A stretch of DNA of 64,000 nucleotides from Rhodovibrio salinarum DSM 9154 (GCF_000515255.1 NZ_KI911559.1:2491660-2555659), one strand, 5' to 3'; shown: positions 35,571 to 45,221, counted from the stretch's first letter. Notes: generated from the sequence alone by a model not told the origin. Translations and numbers: made by a program.

Positions 35571-35765
35571 CGCGCGGGTCTCCTCGAAAGCGGTTCGGGT
35601 GCCGGCGGACCGCGCTGGGTCTTGGAGAGCGCGGCCCAGAGCGCCGGAGGTGAAAGAGCGTTGAAGTCAACCTACCCTACGCTGTACGCGCGCGGTGGGG
35701 TGCGGCGCAAGCGCGCGGGTGTGATGGCTGTGGGTCCGTTCTGCGCCTTCACCGCAAGGGCAAGA

Positions 35766-36617
35766 TCAGCCGCCCAGGAACAGTTTTGCGACTTCGTCAT
35801 CGTTCAGCAGATCGGTACCCGGACCCGCCATAGCAAGCTGGCCGGCAACCAGGACGTAGCCGACGTCGGCGAACTCCAGACCCTTCTTGGCGTTCTGCTC
35901 GACCAGCAGAATGGTCTTTGCGTCGGTTTCCTTCAGGTCGGCCAGAATCTGGAAGACCATTTCGATGAACCGAGGTTCCAGGCCGATCGACGGCTCGTCG
36001 ACCAGCAACACCGACGGGTCCATAACCAGCGCCCGGCTGATCTCCAGCAGCCGACGCTCACCACCCGACAACACCCCAGCGCGCTGGTTCTTGCGCTCGG
36101 CCAGGCGCGGGTATTTCTCGAACACCCGATCGGCCGCCTGTTTGGCTTCCTTCTTCGTCTCCAGAAGATAGCCACCCATCAGCAGGTTTTCCTCGACGCT
36201 CAGGTCGGGGAACACGGAATTGTCCTGCAGGATGTAAGCGATGCCCGCACGGGCCAGCTTATCCTTGGGCGAAAGACGCGTCACATCGCGTCCCTGCACC
36301 TTGACCGCACCATCGAAGATGTTGGTGAAGCCGAACACCGAATGCAGCACGGTCGATTTGCCCGCACCGTTCGGCCCGATCAGGCAGAGCGACTGGCCCG
36401 AGCCGACCATTAGATCGAGGTCGTGCAGAATCTCCATCTTGCCGTACCCGGCGGTCAGGCCTGCGATCTCCAGATGCGGCTCCCCCCGGCACAACTCCTT
36501 CAGGCGCGTCCTGTCCGGGGCATTCTCGGACAACTGCCGAGCCTGTCGGGCGACCTCGTCAACCGACAGCGCGCTGGTCAGGCCGGTGCGTTCGGTGCTG
36601 CTATGCTGCGCCATCAC
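35766..36617 (-). CDS. livF: Branched-chain amino acid-type ABC transporter ATP-binding protein (LivF family)
   Basis: This 283-residue ATPase has Walker A LIGPNGAGKST, signature VLSGGERRLLEISRALV, Walker B VLLVDEPSIGLEP and H-loop LLVEQNAKKGLEFAD, which is the LivF subtype. About 48 N-terminal residues (from MMAQHSSTERTGLTS to RGEPH) precede the usual LEIAGLTAGYG start and have no counterpart in typical LivF. The ATG overlaps the livG2 stop (ATGA). It is the last gene of livK-H-M-G-F, located directly ahead of coxGSLM on the same strand. Confidence 0.92.
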   Translation of the reverse strand: MMAQHSSTERTGLTSALSVDEVARQARQLSENAPDRTRLKELCRGEPHLEIAGLTAGYGKMEILHDLDLMVGSGQSLCLIGPNGAGKSTVLHSVFGFTNIFDGAVKVQGRDVTRLSPKDKLARAGIAYILQDNSVFPDLSVEENLLMGGYLLETKKEAKQAADRVFEKYPRLAERKNQRAGVLSGGERRLLEISRALVMDPSVLLVDEPSIGLEPRFIEMVFQILADLKETDAKTILLVEQNAKKGLEFADVGYVLVAGQLAMAGPGTDLLNDDEVAKLFLGG

Positions 36618-37357
36618 TGGCCTCCCAAATAGGCGTCGATCACGCGTGGATCGGCGCGCACCGCCTCCGGGTCGCCGTCGGCCAGCATCTGGCCGTGCGC
36701 CAGGCAGTAGATCCGCTGGGCGAGCGACATGATCACGCGCATGTTGTGCTCGATCACCAACAGCGTGATGCCGAGTTCCCGGTTGGCGTAGACCAGTCGC
36801 TCCAGCAGGCCGTTGATCAGCGTCGGGTTGATGCCGGCTGTGGGCTCGTCGAGCAGCAGCATTCTCGGCTTGTTCATCAACGCCATAGCGAACTCGAGCA
36901 GCTTCTGCTGACCGAACGACAGCTCGCCTGCCTGCAGGTTGCGCTTGGCGTACAAGCCGACCAGTTCGAGCAGGTCGTAGGCTTCCTGGTAGTCCGCATC
37001 ATCGAAGTCGGCGAGCATCGTGCCCAACGTCTCGTTCGTGTGCGGGCGCGAGATCAGCATGTTCTCGACACAGGTCATCTTTTTGTAGATGCGCGTCTGC
37101 TGGAAGGTGCGCAGCAACCCGCGCCGGGCGATGTGCGGCACGCGCAAACGGGAGAGCTCTTCGCCACGGAATGTGATCGAGCCTGTGTCGATCGGGTGGT
37201 AGCCGACGATCGAATTGAACAGCGTGGTCTTGCCCGAACCGTTCGGCCCGATGATTCCGACGATCTCGCCGTCGGCCACCTGCAGGGAGATGTCCTGGTT
37301 CGCCCGTATGCCGCCGAACGACTTGGAGACATGACTAACCTGAAGCAGCGGGGTCAT
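36614..37357 (-). CDS. livG: Branched-chain amino acid-type ABC transporter ATP-binding protein (LivG family)
   Basis: This 247-residue ATPase begins MTPLLQVSHVSKSFGGIRANQDISLQVADG and has Walker A IIGPNGSGKTT, signature LSFGQQKLLEFAMALM, Walker B MLLLDEPTAGINP and H-loop LLVIEHNMRV, plus the long LivG insertion with RTFQQTRIYKKMTCVENML. The ATG overlaps the livM2 stop and its own stop overlaps the livF ATG (both ATGA), so the three genes are translationally coupled. The longer in-frame reading into livM is a shadow. Confidence 0.93.
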   Translation of the reverse strand: MTPLLQVSHVSKSFGGIRANQDISLQVADGEIVGIIGPNGSGKTTLFNSIVGYHPIDTGSITFRGEELSRLRVPHIARRGLLRTFQQTRIYKKMTCVENMLISRPHTNETLGTMLADFDDADYQEAYDLLELVGLYAKRNLQAGELSFGQQKLLEFAMALMNKPRMLLLDEPTAGINPTLINGLLERLVYANRELGITLLVIEHNMRVIMSLAQRIYCLAHGQMLADGDPEAVRADPRVIDAYLGGQ

Positions 37358-38445
37358 CGGCTGCCTCCCTGTTGGGCGGGATCCGTGCTGACGGCGGCGC
37401 TCTCGTCGACCGTGTAGCCGAATTTCTCCGGCCACTTGTCGCGGAGGTAGCCGACAATGCCTTTGGGGAAGAACACCACGATCAGAACGATCAGCAGGCC
37501 GAGCGCCACCCGCTGCCAGCCGAGCAGGTAGGTCCAGAACAGTTCCTGGGTGACGTGGAAGACGGCCGCGCCCACCACCGGGCCCCAAAGCGTGCCCTTG
37601 CCGCCGAGCACGGTCATCAGGACCATCCACACGCCGTAGGTGACGCCGGCGAAGGCGACCGTACGGGGATCGATGAAGCCGACGATGTTGCCCACGATGC
37701 CGCCGGCGAAGGCGGTGAAGAAGGCGCTGACGCACCAGGCCACCGTCTTGTAGCGGGTGGTGTGCAGGCCCATCGCCTCCGCCTTGTCCTCGTCGTCGCG
37801 GATCGCGTTGAGGGCGAGACCGAACCGGCCGCGGCGCAGGCGCTTGAGCGTGAAGAAGGTCGCCACCGTAAGCACGAAGGCGATGTAGTAGAACACCTGG
37901 GTGCGGTCGAAGCTGCCCGGGAACTGCGGCGGCACCATGCCGGAACCCGCCCCGATCCAATCCCAACCGGCCGCAAGTTCCGCCGCCGCGATGCCAAGGC
38001 CCAAGGTGCCGATGGCGAAATAGTGCCCCCGGAGCCCCAGCATGCCGAGACCCAGGACGCCCGCGAGCACGACCGAGAGGAGCGCGCCTGCGACCATGCC
38101 GGCGGCCAGACCGATGAAGTACTGGCTCGCCGTCAGCTGCAGCTCCAATCCTCCCTTGGCGGCGGTATAGGCGGCGACGTCGGCGTAGAGACCGACCTGC
38201 ACGACCGAGGTCGCATACATGCCGACGCCGAAGAAGACGATGTTACCGAACGAGTTATAACCCATCTCGCCGCCCATCACGTTCCAACACAGCGCGATGA
38301 CGACGAGCACCCAAAGGAAGGCGAACTGGGTCGTGAACGCCGGAAACACCAGCGGCGCAGCGATCGAAATGGCGAGCAGGGCGCCGTAGCCGCCGGTCAG
38401 GCGCACTGTCGTGCCCCTGGCAAAGCCGCGCGACGGCGCGGTCAT
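37354..38445 (-). CDS. livM: Branched-chain amino acid-type ABC transporter permease (LivM family)
   Basis: This 363-residue polytopic permease carries LivM landmarks: WNVMGGEMGYNSFGNIVFFGVGMYA near the N-terminus, LGLRGHYFAIGTLGLGIAAAELA, the cytoplasmic RRGRFGLALNAIRDDEDKAEAMGL loop and VLGGKGTLWGPVVGAAVF. A hydrophilic tail (KFGYTVDESAAVSTDPAQQGGSR) follows the last membrane segment. The ATG overlaps the livH2 stop (ATGA). It would form the membrane pore with LivH2 for the substrate bound by the protein encoded at 39495. Confidence 0.93.
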   Translation of the reverse strand: MTAPSRGFARGTTVRLTGGYGALLAISIAAPLVFPAFTTQFAFLWVLVVIALCWNVMGGEMGYNSFGNIVFFGVGMYATSVVQVGLYADVAAYTAAKGGLELQLTASQYFIGLAAGMVAGALLSVVLAGVLGLGMLGLRGHYFAIGTLGLGIAAAELAAGWDWIGAGSGMVPPQFPGSFDRTQVFYYIAFVLTVATFFTLKRLRRGRFGLALNAIRDDEDKAEAMGLHTTRYKTVAWCVSAFFTAFAGGIVGNIVGFIDPRTVAFAGVTYGVWMVLMTVLGGKGTLWGPVVGAAVFHVTQELFWTYLLGWQRVALGLLIVLIVVFFPKGIVGYLRDKWPEKFGYTVDESAAVSTDPAQQGGSR

Positions 38446-39341
38446 CTCAGCACCTCCCGCTTGCGCTGCAGACGCAGGTTGCGCACCACCAAAATCACCA
38501 CCAGCAGCAAGAACACGAACGCGTTCTGGTATTCCGCGCCCAACATGAAACCGGCGAACTGCTCGGCCACGCCGAGGCCGAAGGAGGACGCGATCACCCC
38601 CGGCAGATTCCCTAGACCGGCGACCACCACGATGGTGAAGGAGCGCACCGTATAGATCAGACCCTGGTAGGGGTGGATGGTGAAGGCCATCACCACGATC
38701 GCGCCGGCCGCGCCGCATACGGCCGCGTTCAGGCCGTAGGTAAAGGCATACACCCGATCGGTGTCGATCCCTAGGATGCGTGCGGCCCGTGGGTTCTGGG
38801 CGGTGGCGCGGATCGCCTGGCCCATGCGCGAGGAACGCATGAAGACCGTCAGCACCACCGCGATCACACCCGCCAGCACGAAGCCCAGCACCTTGGTCTG
38901 GCTGATCGAGACCATCGAATTGAAGAAGTACCAGCTCCCCAGGCCGCTCTCGAGCGTACGCACGTCAGAGCCGAAGATCTGGTTCATCAGCTGCTGAAAC
39001 AGGATCGACAGTCCGAAGGTGGCCAGGATCGAGGTGAACAGGTCACGATCGACAACCCGGAAGATAATCGTCTGATAGGCTAGCCAGCCGATCGCGAACA
39101 GCACGGCGGCGGCGACAGGGATGCCGAGCAGGGTGGGCAGGCCCCACTGACTAAGCGCGAAGGCGACGAAGCCGCCCAGCATGACCCATTCGCCCTGTAC
39201 AATGTTGATGATGTTCATGACGCCCCAGACGAGCGCCATCCCGTAAGCGGCGAGTGCGAACACGCCGCCCAGCAGAATGCCTTCGATTACCAGTTGAAGA
39301 GCGAGCGGCGGTGCCTGCAGCAGAAGGGACAGGTTATCCAT
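38442..39341 (-). CDS. livH: Branched-chain amino acid-type ABC transporter permease (LivH family)
   Basis: This 299-residue permease has the classical LivH start: LQLVIEGILLGGVFALAAYGMALVWGVMNIINIVQGEWVMLGG. It also has RSSRMGQAIRATAQNPRAARILGID, the conserved cytoplasmic loop that couples to the ATPases, and RSFTIVVVAGLGNLPGVIASSFGLG. It lies 153 bases after the binding-protein gene. That gap contains an imperfect hairpin (CCGTATGCC / GGCAACGTACGG around 39381-39405) that may let the binding protein be made in excess over the permease, as is common in such operons. Confidence 0.93.
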   Translation of the reverse strand: MDNLSLLLQAPPLALQLVIEGILLGGVFALAAYGMALVWGVMNIINIVQGEWVMLGGFVAFALSQWGLPTLLGIPVAAAVLFAIGWLAYQTIIFRVVDRDLFTSILATFGLSILFQQLMNQIFGSDVRTLESGLGSWYFFNSMVSISQTKVLGFVLAGVIAVVLTVFMRSSRMGQAIRATAQNPRAARILGIDTDRVYAFTYGLNAAVCGAAGAIVVMAFTIHPYQGLIYTVRSFTIVVVAGLGNLPGVIASSFGLGVAEQFAGFMLGAEYQNAFVFLLLVVILVVRNLRLQRKREVLR

Positions 39342-39494
39342 TTCTCAGGTCACGGCGTCCTTGTGCGCGCAACGCAGCCCTCCGTATGCCTCAGGCAACG
39401 TACGGGGGACCGCATCGCATTACGGCGGGTAAAAGGGGGCCGGCGGGGTGGTCCACACCGAGCACCGGTCACCCGGCGGAGCAGTTTAAAGCGC

Positions 39495-40739
39495 TTAACG
39501 CTCGGACCACTTCGGCATCGGGTAACGCACCTCGGCGCTGGCATACTCGGTCGGAGCAACGACCTTATATTCGCCGTCCTGAACCTGGTAGAGCACCATC
39601 GGCTTGGCGGTGTTCTTGCCGGTGTCGTCGAAGTTCACCGGGCCGTAGAAGGTCATCAGATCGGTCGCCTGCAGGGCGTCACGCACCGCCTTCTTGTCCA
39701 GGCTGCCCGCCCGCTCGAAGGCGTCCTTGTAGACCAGCACGGCCGCTGCGGATTCCGCCGACTGATACGGCGGCGCATAGTCATAACGCGCCTCGAAGTC
39801 CGCTGCGAAATCGCTGGCCGAACCGAAATAATCGTCGCTGTAGGTCAGCGACGGCGCCCACTGGCTGGCGCACAGCGTGTATTCAGCCTTGTCGCCGAAC
39901 TTCTGGATGATCTGCGCGCTGTCGCAGTGGGTCATCGCCAGCATCGGTACGTCGACGCGCATTTCGGACATCTGCCGGATCGCCAGGGCCGCGCCCTTGG
40001 AGTGGCCGGAGACGACCATCATGTCCGGGCTCTTCGCCTTCACTTTGATCAGCGTCGAGGACATGTCGTTGATCTCCGGCGGCAGCTTGTCGTCGACCAC
40101 CAGTTCCATGCCGTGCTCTTCGGCGTCGGCAATCACGCCGGCGCGGATATCCTGGCTGAAGGGGTCGTTTTCGAAAACACCGGCGATGGTCATCTCGGAC
40201 GGGTCCATGCCGTCCTTCTCCGCCAGTTCCGCGCGCAGCTGAACCGCGCTCGCGAGATACTGCTCGCTGGTCGACAGCACGGCGAACAGGTACTCGTACC
40301 CCTGTGTGAACAGCGAACGGGAAGCGCCGTTCGCTTCCACCATCGGCACGCCGTACTGCTCGGTGACCGGGGCGATCGCCTTGGTCATACCGGACGAGTA
40401 GGGGCCCAGGACGAACTTCACGCCGTCCTGCTGGATCAGCCGCTCGGCGAGCTGTGCGCCACGTGCCGGCGTGGACTCGTCGTCGTAGTAAGTGACCTCA
40501 AGCTTATAGGTCTTGTCGCCGACTTCGACGCCGCCCATCGAATTGATGCGGTCGACGGCCATGTCGTAGCCGTTCTTGGTGTGCCCACCGTTCGTGGAGT
40601 ACTTGCCGGTGAGGGAAATCGCGGCACCCAGCGTGATGGTGCCGTCGAACTGCGCATCGTCGGCTGCCGAGACCGGTGCTGTGATTGCACACGCGGCCAA
40701 ACCGGCAAGCCCGACGGTCAGCTTGCGGAAAGCAGTCAT
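39495..40739 (-). CDS. livK: Branched-chain amino acid-type ABC transporter substrate-binding protein
   Basis: This 414-residue periplasmic receptor has a signal peptide (MTAFRKLTVGLAGLAACAITAPVSAADD). Family blocks are ITLGAAISLTGKYSTNGGHTKNGYDMAVDRIN (ligand carboxylate loop), LGPYSSGMTKAIAPVTEQYGVPMVEANGAS and the C-terminal lobe AVLVYKDAFERAGSLDKKAVRDAL. The first gene of the operon, it has a strong ribosome binding site (GGGGAGG eight bases before the ATG). The protein resembles receptors for amides, urea derivatives or amino-acid-like molecules, but the ligand cannot be assigned by eye. Being upstream of coxGSLM, it may bind the substrate of that hydroxylase. Confidence 0.92.
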   Translation of the reverse strand: MTAFRKLTVGLAGLAACAITAPVSAADDAQFDGTITLGAAISLTGKYSTNGGHTKNGYDMAVDRINSMGGVEVGDKTYKLEVTYYDDESTPARGAQLAERLIQQDGVKFVLGPYSSGMTKAIAPVTEQYGVPMVEANGASRSLFTQGYEYLFAVLSTSEQYLASAVQLRAELAEKDGMDPSEMTIAGVFENDPFSQDIRAGVIADAEEHGMELVVDDKLPPEINDMSSTLIKVKAKSPDMMVVSGHSKGAALAIRQMSEMRVDVPMLAMTHCDSAQIIQKFGDKAEYTLCASQWAPSLTYSDDYFGSASDFAADFEARYDYAPPYQSAESAAAVLVYKDAFERAGSLDKKAVRDALQATDLMTFYGPVNFDDTGKNTAKPMVLYQVQDGEYKVVAPTEYASAEVRYPMPKWSER

Positions 40740-41009
40740 AGCGTGAACCTCCCCAGGTTTTTAATTTTTTTGATCGACGGGCGCCCACGGCTCGCATTGT
40801 TCGACTGCGGCTTCAATGATGGGCGCACGCCGGCATTCTCCATTCGGCAAGCAAGTTTGCCACACAAAGGCACGCCAAACAGACCAGTTTATAAAGCGGA
40901 AGGTAAAGACAACCTGCGTGGGACGCAACTAAGGCCGGTTCACGGCTTAGCGATCACGCCGAGACGATCTTAGTGACAATCCGGGGCAGAAGAGCAGCCC
41001 CTCATGTGC
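40740..41009. other. Intergenic region upstream of the liv2/cox operon
   Basis: These 270 bases carry the 5' leader of livK2 (including AT-rich 40759-40772 and the Shine-Dalgarno) and the 3' flank of the LuxR-type gene. The liv2/cox promoter is expected here. No clear -35/-10 pair or regulator site was identified, and no gene is supported. Confidence 0.45.
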
Positions 41010-41684
41010 TCATGCCGGGTCGTTCATGCGACTGGCGCACAGCGCGACATCCACGCGGTTTCGCATGCCCAGCTGGCGGATCACCCGGTGGACGTAAATT
41101 CGGATCGTGCCCTCGCGCAGACCAAGGGTTTCGGCGATATCCCGGTTGGCGTAGCCCTTGCCAAGAAGCTCCATGACCTGCCGTTCGCGCCGGGTCAGGC
41201 GCCGGGCGCGACGCTCCAGTTCGGGATCATCGAGTTGCGGGGCCGGTGGCGCGGGTGGCCGCTCGGTCGGCAGATAGGCACGTTCGCCCGCCCGCACACG
41301 CCGGATCACCTCCATCGTGTCGTCGCGCCCGGCATCGAAGTGCATATAGCCAAGCAGGCCGAGCGCGCGGACATACTGAGCCACATCCAGGTCCGGTTCC
41401 GGGCTCGCAGCGATCAGGTGGGCGTGTGGGTGTTCGCCGCGCAGACGTTCGAGCCCTTGGAAATGCCGTGGACTGGCTGCGCCGCAAACATAGATCACGG
41501 CGGAACTCGGATCCGCTTGAAGCCGTTCTGCAACGATATGGTCGCTCTCTGCGGGAATGATCTCCACAGGAAGCTGCATATGTTCGAGGACATGCACGCC
41601 CGCGGCGATGCACCAGGTGAGGCCAGCTGTAATCACCACCGGGGGGTCGCGGTGGTCGGTAGACGACACCGTTTTAATCTCCAT
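41010..41684 (-). CDS. LuxR/NarL-type transcriptional regulator with a degenerate receiver-like domain
   Basis: This 224-residue protein ends in a LuxR-type helix-turn-helix: RRARRLTRRERQVMELLGKGYANRDIAETLGLREGTIRIYVHRVIRQLGMRNRVDVALCAS. Its N-terminal 120 residues look like a receiver fold (VVITAGLTWCIAAGV, SSAVIYVCGAASPRHFQGLERLR, GYMHFDAGRDDTMEVIRRVRAG). The strand that should end in the phospho-accepting Asp reads AVIYVCG, so phosphorylation is unlikely. The start is taken at MEIKTVSS; an ATG at 41732 is possible, and neither has a good Shine-Dalgarno. It is divergent from mnhA and upstream of the liv2/cox genes on the same strand, so it could control either. Confidence 0.8.
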   Translation of the reverse strand: MEIKTVSSTDHRDPPVVITAGLTWCIAAGVHVLEHMQLPVEIIPAESDHIVAERLQADPSSAVIYVCGAASPRHFQGLERLRGEHPHAHLIAASPEPDLDVAQYVRALGLLGYMHFDAGRDDTMEVIRRVRAGERAYLPTERPPAPPAPQLDDPELERRARRLTRRERQVMELLGKGYANRDIAETLGLREGTIRIYVHRVIRQLGMRNRVDVALCASRMNDPA

Positions 41685-41990
41685 TGCAGATAGCGCCGGC
41701 GGGTCGCACGAGAGGGGACTCGGAATGCGCACGTATGCAAAGGACCGTAGGGCAGTCCGCTTGTTAACGCATTACGCGTTTAGAACGACGTTGAAGCGAT
41801 ATTTGCGACCAGAACGCGACATTCAGCATTCGGGCGGGCGCAAACGCCTTGCATGGGATGGACAAAATCAAGCCCAACCGGAATCGCTTGCGTGCGGGTT
41901 GCGCTGATCAGTAGGTTGCGGGCTTCAAGGGGGCAGGTCCGACGACCTCATGACAACAACCGAACCGAAAGGCGAGGCCGTCAGCCGACC
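41685..41990. other. Divergent intergenic region between the LuxR-type gene and mnhA
   Basis: These 306 bases should hold promoters for both genes. An AT-leaning stretch at 41760-41805 contains GTTAACGCATTACG, and a GC-rich leader precedes mnhA. No gene, riboswitch or clear operator was recognised. Confidence 0.4.
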
Positions 41991-44372
41991 ATGATGTCAT
42001 CTGCCGTCATATCCGGGTTCGTGTTGGGCGCGCTGGCGCCATGGCTGACCCGGAGGTTGGGTGCGTACGTGCACTGGCTGCTGGCACTGTTGCCAGCCGC
42101 ATTGTTCGCCTATTTCGCGCAGTTCCTGCCGACGATCGCAGCGGGCAACACCGTTCGCGTCGCCAGCGAATGGGTGCCGGGGCTGGACGTTACGCTGTCG
42201 TTCTACCTGGACGGGCTCAGCCTGATCTTCGCCTTGCTGATCACCGGGATCGGCACCTTCATCGTGCTGTACACCGGCGGTTACCTGCACGGGCACCATC
42301 ACCTCGGCCGGTTCTTCCTCTACCTGCTCTCGTTCATGGGCTCGATGCTGGGGCTCGTGCTGGCGGACAACGTGATCACGCTGTTCGTCTTCTGGGAGCT
42401 GACCTCGATCACCTCGTTCCTGCTGATCGGTTTCAACCACACCGAGGCGAAGTCGCGCCGCGCGGCGATGCAGGCCCTGGTGGTCACCGGCGGTGGCGGA
42501 CTGGCGCTGCTGGCGGGTCTGCTGATCATGGCCGCGGTCACGGGGACGACCGAGCTGTCCGAGATTCTGGGTAGTCCCGAGGTCCTGACGTCTTCGGCGC
42601 TCTACGTGCCGATGACGATTCTGGTACTGCTGGGCGCCTTCTCGAAATCGGCGCAGTTCCCGCTGCACTTCTGGTTGCCCAATGCGATGGAAGCGCCGAC
42701 CCCGGTCAGCGCTTACCTGCATAGCTCGACGATGGTAAAGGCCGGCGTCTATCTGCTGGCTCGGCTCAGCCCCGGGCTTGGGGGCACGGAGCTGTGGTTC
42801 TATGCGTTGGTGGTTTTCGGCGCGGTCACCATGCTGGTCGGCGGCATCCTGGCGATGCGCCAGAGCGACCTCAAGCTGGTACTCGCCTATACCACCGTGG
42901 CCGGTCTTGGCATCTTGACCATGCTGATCGGGCTCGGCGGCGACTACGCCTTCAAGGCGATGGCGCTGTTCCTGATCACGCACGCCTTCTACAAGGGCGG
43001 TCTGTTCATGGTCGCCGGCGCGATCGACCACGGCACCGGCACCCGTGACGCCACGCGCCTGGGCGGCCTGGCGCGGCCGATGCCGGCGACTTTCGCCGCA
43101 GCCGTCCTGCTCGGCCTGTCGATGGCGGGGATCATCCCGTTCGTCGGCTTCATCGCCAAGGAGGTGATGTACGAGGCCACGCTCCATGTCGGCGCGACGG
43201 GCGTTGTTCTGGTGACAGTCGCGGCGGTATTCGGCAACGCCTTCAACGTGGTCGCCGCCGGGATCGTCGGGCTGCGCCCGTTCCTGAGTTCGCACAAATC
43301 GACCCCGCACCATCCTCACGAAGCGCCGGTGTCGATGCTCGTGGGGCCGGTCTTGCTGGCCGCACTCGGGTTGTTCTGCGGTGTCGCCTTTCCGCTCACC
43401 GCCGAGTTCGTCGCCGCGCCCGTGATGGCGAGCTTGAACGGACTGCCGGTCGGCGACCAGGCGGCGGAACTGTACCTCTGGCACGGCATCAAACCGCCCC
43501 TGATTCTGTCACTTGCAACCCTGGCCCTGGGCGCGCTCGGTTTTGTCTTCTGGCCGCAGATGCGCGCCGGGATCGCCGCCATCTTGCGTGCGATCGGCTG
43601 GGGACCGGACCACGGCTACGACCAGACCATAACGGGCCTCGAACGACTGGCTTACGCCGTCACGCGGGTGCAGCAAACCGGCTACCTACGCCACTATCTG
43701 ATGGCGACCTTCCTCGTCGCCGCCGCATTCATCCTCGGGACCCTGATCTGGGTTGGGGGGCTGCCAACCGACTTCCGTTCGCCCACGCTGCTCCTGCCAG
43801 AGGTGATCGCGCTCGCGCTCCTGATCGGTGGTGCAATCGTGGCAACGATCGTGTTTAGCCGCGTTGCGGCGGTCGCGGCCGTTAGTGTCGTCGGCTACGC
43901 GGTCGCCCTGTTGTTCCTAATCTTCTCCGCGCCGGATCTCGCGTTCACGCAGTTCATGGTGGAGACCCTGACGGTGGTCATCCTGGTGCTGGTGTTGATG
44001 CGCGTGCCGCTGGAAGTTAGTGCCTTGCGGACCCGGGCCGGTCGGCTTCGCGACGGCCTGATCGCCATTGCGGTCGGCACCGCGGTCAGCCTGGTACTGC
44101 TGACGACAACGCAAGGACCGCTCGACCTGCGGCTCAGCGAGTTCTTCATCGAGAACTCCGTGCCGGTTGCCCATGGCCACAACATCGTCAACGTGATCCT
44201 GGTCGACTTCCGTGCACTGGATACGCTGGGCGAGATCTTCGTGGTCACGGTGGCCGGTCTGTCCTGTTTCGGACTGCTGCGCTTAACGCTATCGCGGCGC
44301 AAGGCAGCCCGGGCATCGATCCAGCCAGCGCAGCGGACGGACTCGGGCGACATGCCGGGAGGTGAGGCGTGA
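41991..44372 (+). CDS. mnhA: Mrp-type Na+(K+)/H+ antiporter subunit A
   Basis: This 793-residue membrane subunit is related to respiratory complex I NuoL. It has many hydrophobic segments with [74 protein letters not shown] (proton-pumping antiporter motif with conserved Lys/His) and [22 protein letters not shown]. The C-terminal segment ([22 protein letters not shown]) is the MrpA-specific domain. Length matches MrpA without a fused MrpB. Two adjacent ATGs (41991, 41994) are possible starts. It is the first gene of a seven-gene operon. Confidence 0.94.
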   Translation: MMSSAVISGFVLGALAPWLTRRLGAYVHWLLALLPAALFAYFAQFLPTIAAGNTVRVASEWVPGLDVTLSFYLDGLSLIFALLITGIGTFIVLYTGGYLHGHHHLGRFFLYLLSFMGSMLGLVLADNVITLFVFWELTSITSFLLIGFNHTEAKSRRAAMQALVVTGGGGLALLAGLLIMAAVTGTTELSEILGSPEVLTSSALYVPMTILVLLGAFSKSAQFPLHFWLPNAMEAPTPVSAYLHSSTMVKAGVYLLARLSPGLGGTELWFYALVVFGAVTMLVGGILAMRQSDLKLVLAYTTVAGLGILTMLIGLGGDYAFKAMALFLITHAFYKGGLFMVAGAIDHGTGTRDATRLGGLARPMPATFAAAVLLGLSMAGIIPFVGFIAKEVMYEATLHVGATGVVLVTVAAVFGNAFNVVAAGIVGLRPFLSSHKSTPHHPHEAPVSMLVGPVLLAALGLFCGVAFPLTAEFVAAPVMASLNGLPVGDQAAELYLWHGIKPPLILSLATLALGALGFVFWPQMRAGIAAILRAIGWGPDHGYDQTITGLERLAYAVTRVQQTGYLRHYLMATFLVAAAFILGTLIWVGGLPTDFRSPTLLLPEVIALALLIGGAIVATIVFSRVAAVAAVSVVGYAVALLFLIFSAPDLAFTQFMVETLTVVILVLVLMRVPLEVSALRTRAGRLRDGLIAIAVGTAVSLVLLTTTQGPLDLRLSEFFIENSVPVAHGHNIVNVILVDFRALDTLGEIFVVTVAGLSCFGLLRLTLSRRKAARASIQPAQRTDSGDMPGGEA

Positions 44373-44788
44373 ACTCGATTATCCTGCATACCGCGACCCG
44401 GATCCTGACCAGCCTGATCCTGATGTTCTCGATCTACATCCTCTACCGCGGCCACAACGAGCCGGGCGGCGGGTTCATCGGCGGATTGATCGCGGCCAGC
44501 GGTATCATCCTCTATTCGGTCTCCTTCGGCAGCAGCTGGGCACGTCACGGTCTGCGCACTTCGGGCCTGTCGATCGCTGGGGCCGGGCTGTTCTTCGCCG
44601 CGCTGTCGGGCCTGCTGTCCGCGATCCACGGGCTGCCGTTCCTGACCGGGCTTTGGTACATCCCCAAGCTGGGCATCGAGGCCAAGGTGGCGCTGTCGAC
44701 ACCGCTGCTGTTCGACATCGGTGTCTACCTCGTCGTCGTGGGCGCGCTCAGCACGATCGCCCTGGAGCTGGAGGAGGCGCGCGACTGA
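44369..44788 (+). CDS. mnhB: Mrp-type antiporter subunit B
   Basis: This 139-residue four-helix membrane protein has the MnhB core: [39 protein letters not shown] and [36 protein letters not shown]. The GTG start overlaps the mnhA stop and follows GGGAGGTGAG. MnhB is separate here, unlike the A-B fusion seen in some rhizobial Pha systems. It is required for assembly of the antiporter complex in the inner membrane. Confidence 0.93.
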   Translation: MNSIILHTATRILTSLILMFSIYILYRGHNEPGGGFIGGLIAASGIILYSVSFGSSWARHGLRTSGLSIAGAGLFFAALSGLLSAIHGLPFLTGLWYIPKLGIEAKVALSTPLLFDIGVYLVVVGALSTIALELEEARD

Positions 44789-44789
44789 C

Positions 44790-45221
44790 ATGGAAAGCAT
44801 CCTCGCCATCGCGGTCGGCATCCTGTTCGCCTGCGCGGTCTTCCTGATCCTGGCGCGCGACCTGATCCGGGTCATGTTGGGTCTCGCGATCCTGTCCAAC
44901 GCGGCCAACCTGCTGATCTTCACGAGCGGTCGGGTGACCCGAAACGCTCCGCCGATCGTGCCCGAAGGGGTCAAGGTGCCGGAGGGCGTCATCGCCAACC
45001 CCTTGCCGCAGGCGCTCATCCTGACCGCGATCGTGATCGGTTTCTCGCTGCTCGCCTTCGCACTGGTGCTGAGTTACCGCGCCTACGCCACGATGCGCAC
45101 GGTCGACATCGACGCGATGCGCCTGGCAGAGCCGCCATACCCGGACCAGAATGTGCCGAGCGGCGCCGCCGGCCGGCAGCCGGACGCCCATCCCGCCCGC
45201 TTGCGTGAGACTGCGGAATGA
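44790..45221 (+). CDS. mnhC: Mrp-type antiporter subunit C
   Basis: This 143-residue NuoK-like subunit has three membrane segments: MESILAIAVGILFACAVFLILARDLIRVMLGLAILSNAANLLIFTSG, with the conserved helix-2 motif, and NPLPQALILTAIVIGFSLLAFALVLSYRAY. The last 30 residues (NVPSGAAGRQPDAHPARLRETAE) form a hydrophilic tail longer than in many MnhC. The ATG at 44790 follows a GGAGGAGG site; the longer in-frame reading is an overlap with mnhB. Its stop overlaps the mnhD ATG. Confidence 0.94.
   Translation: MESILAIAVGILFACAVFLILARDLIRVMLGLAILSNAANLLIFTSGRVTRNAPPIVPEGVKVPEGVIANPLPQALILTAIVIGFSLLAFALVLSYRAYATMRTVDIDAMRLAEPPYPDQNVPSGAAGRQPDAHPARLRETAE

Noticed and set aside
41997-43484. 495-codon minus-strand open frame
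   Set aside because: It is antisense to mnhA and made of charged low-complexity sequence.
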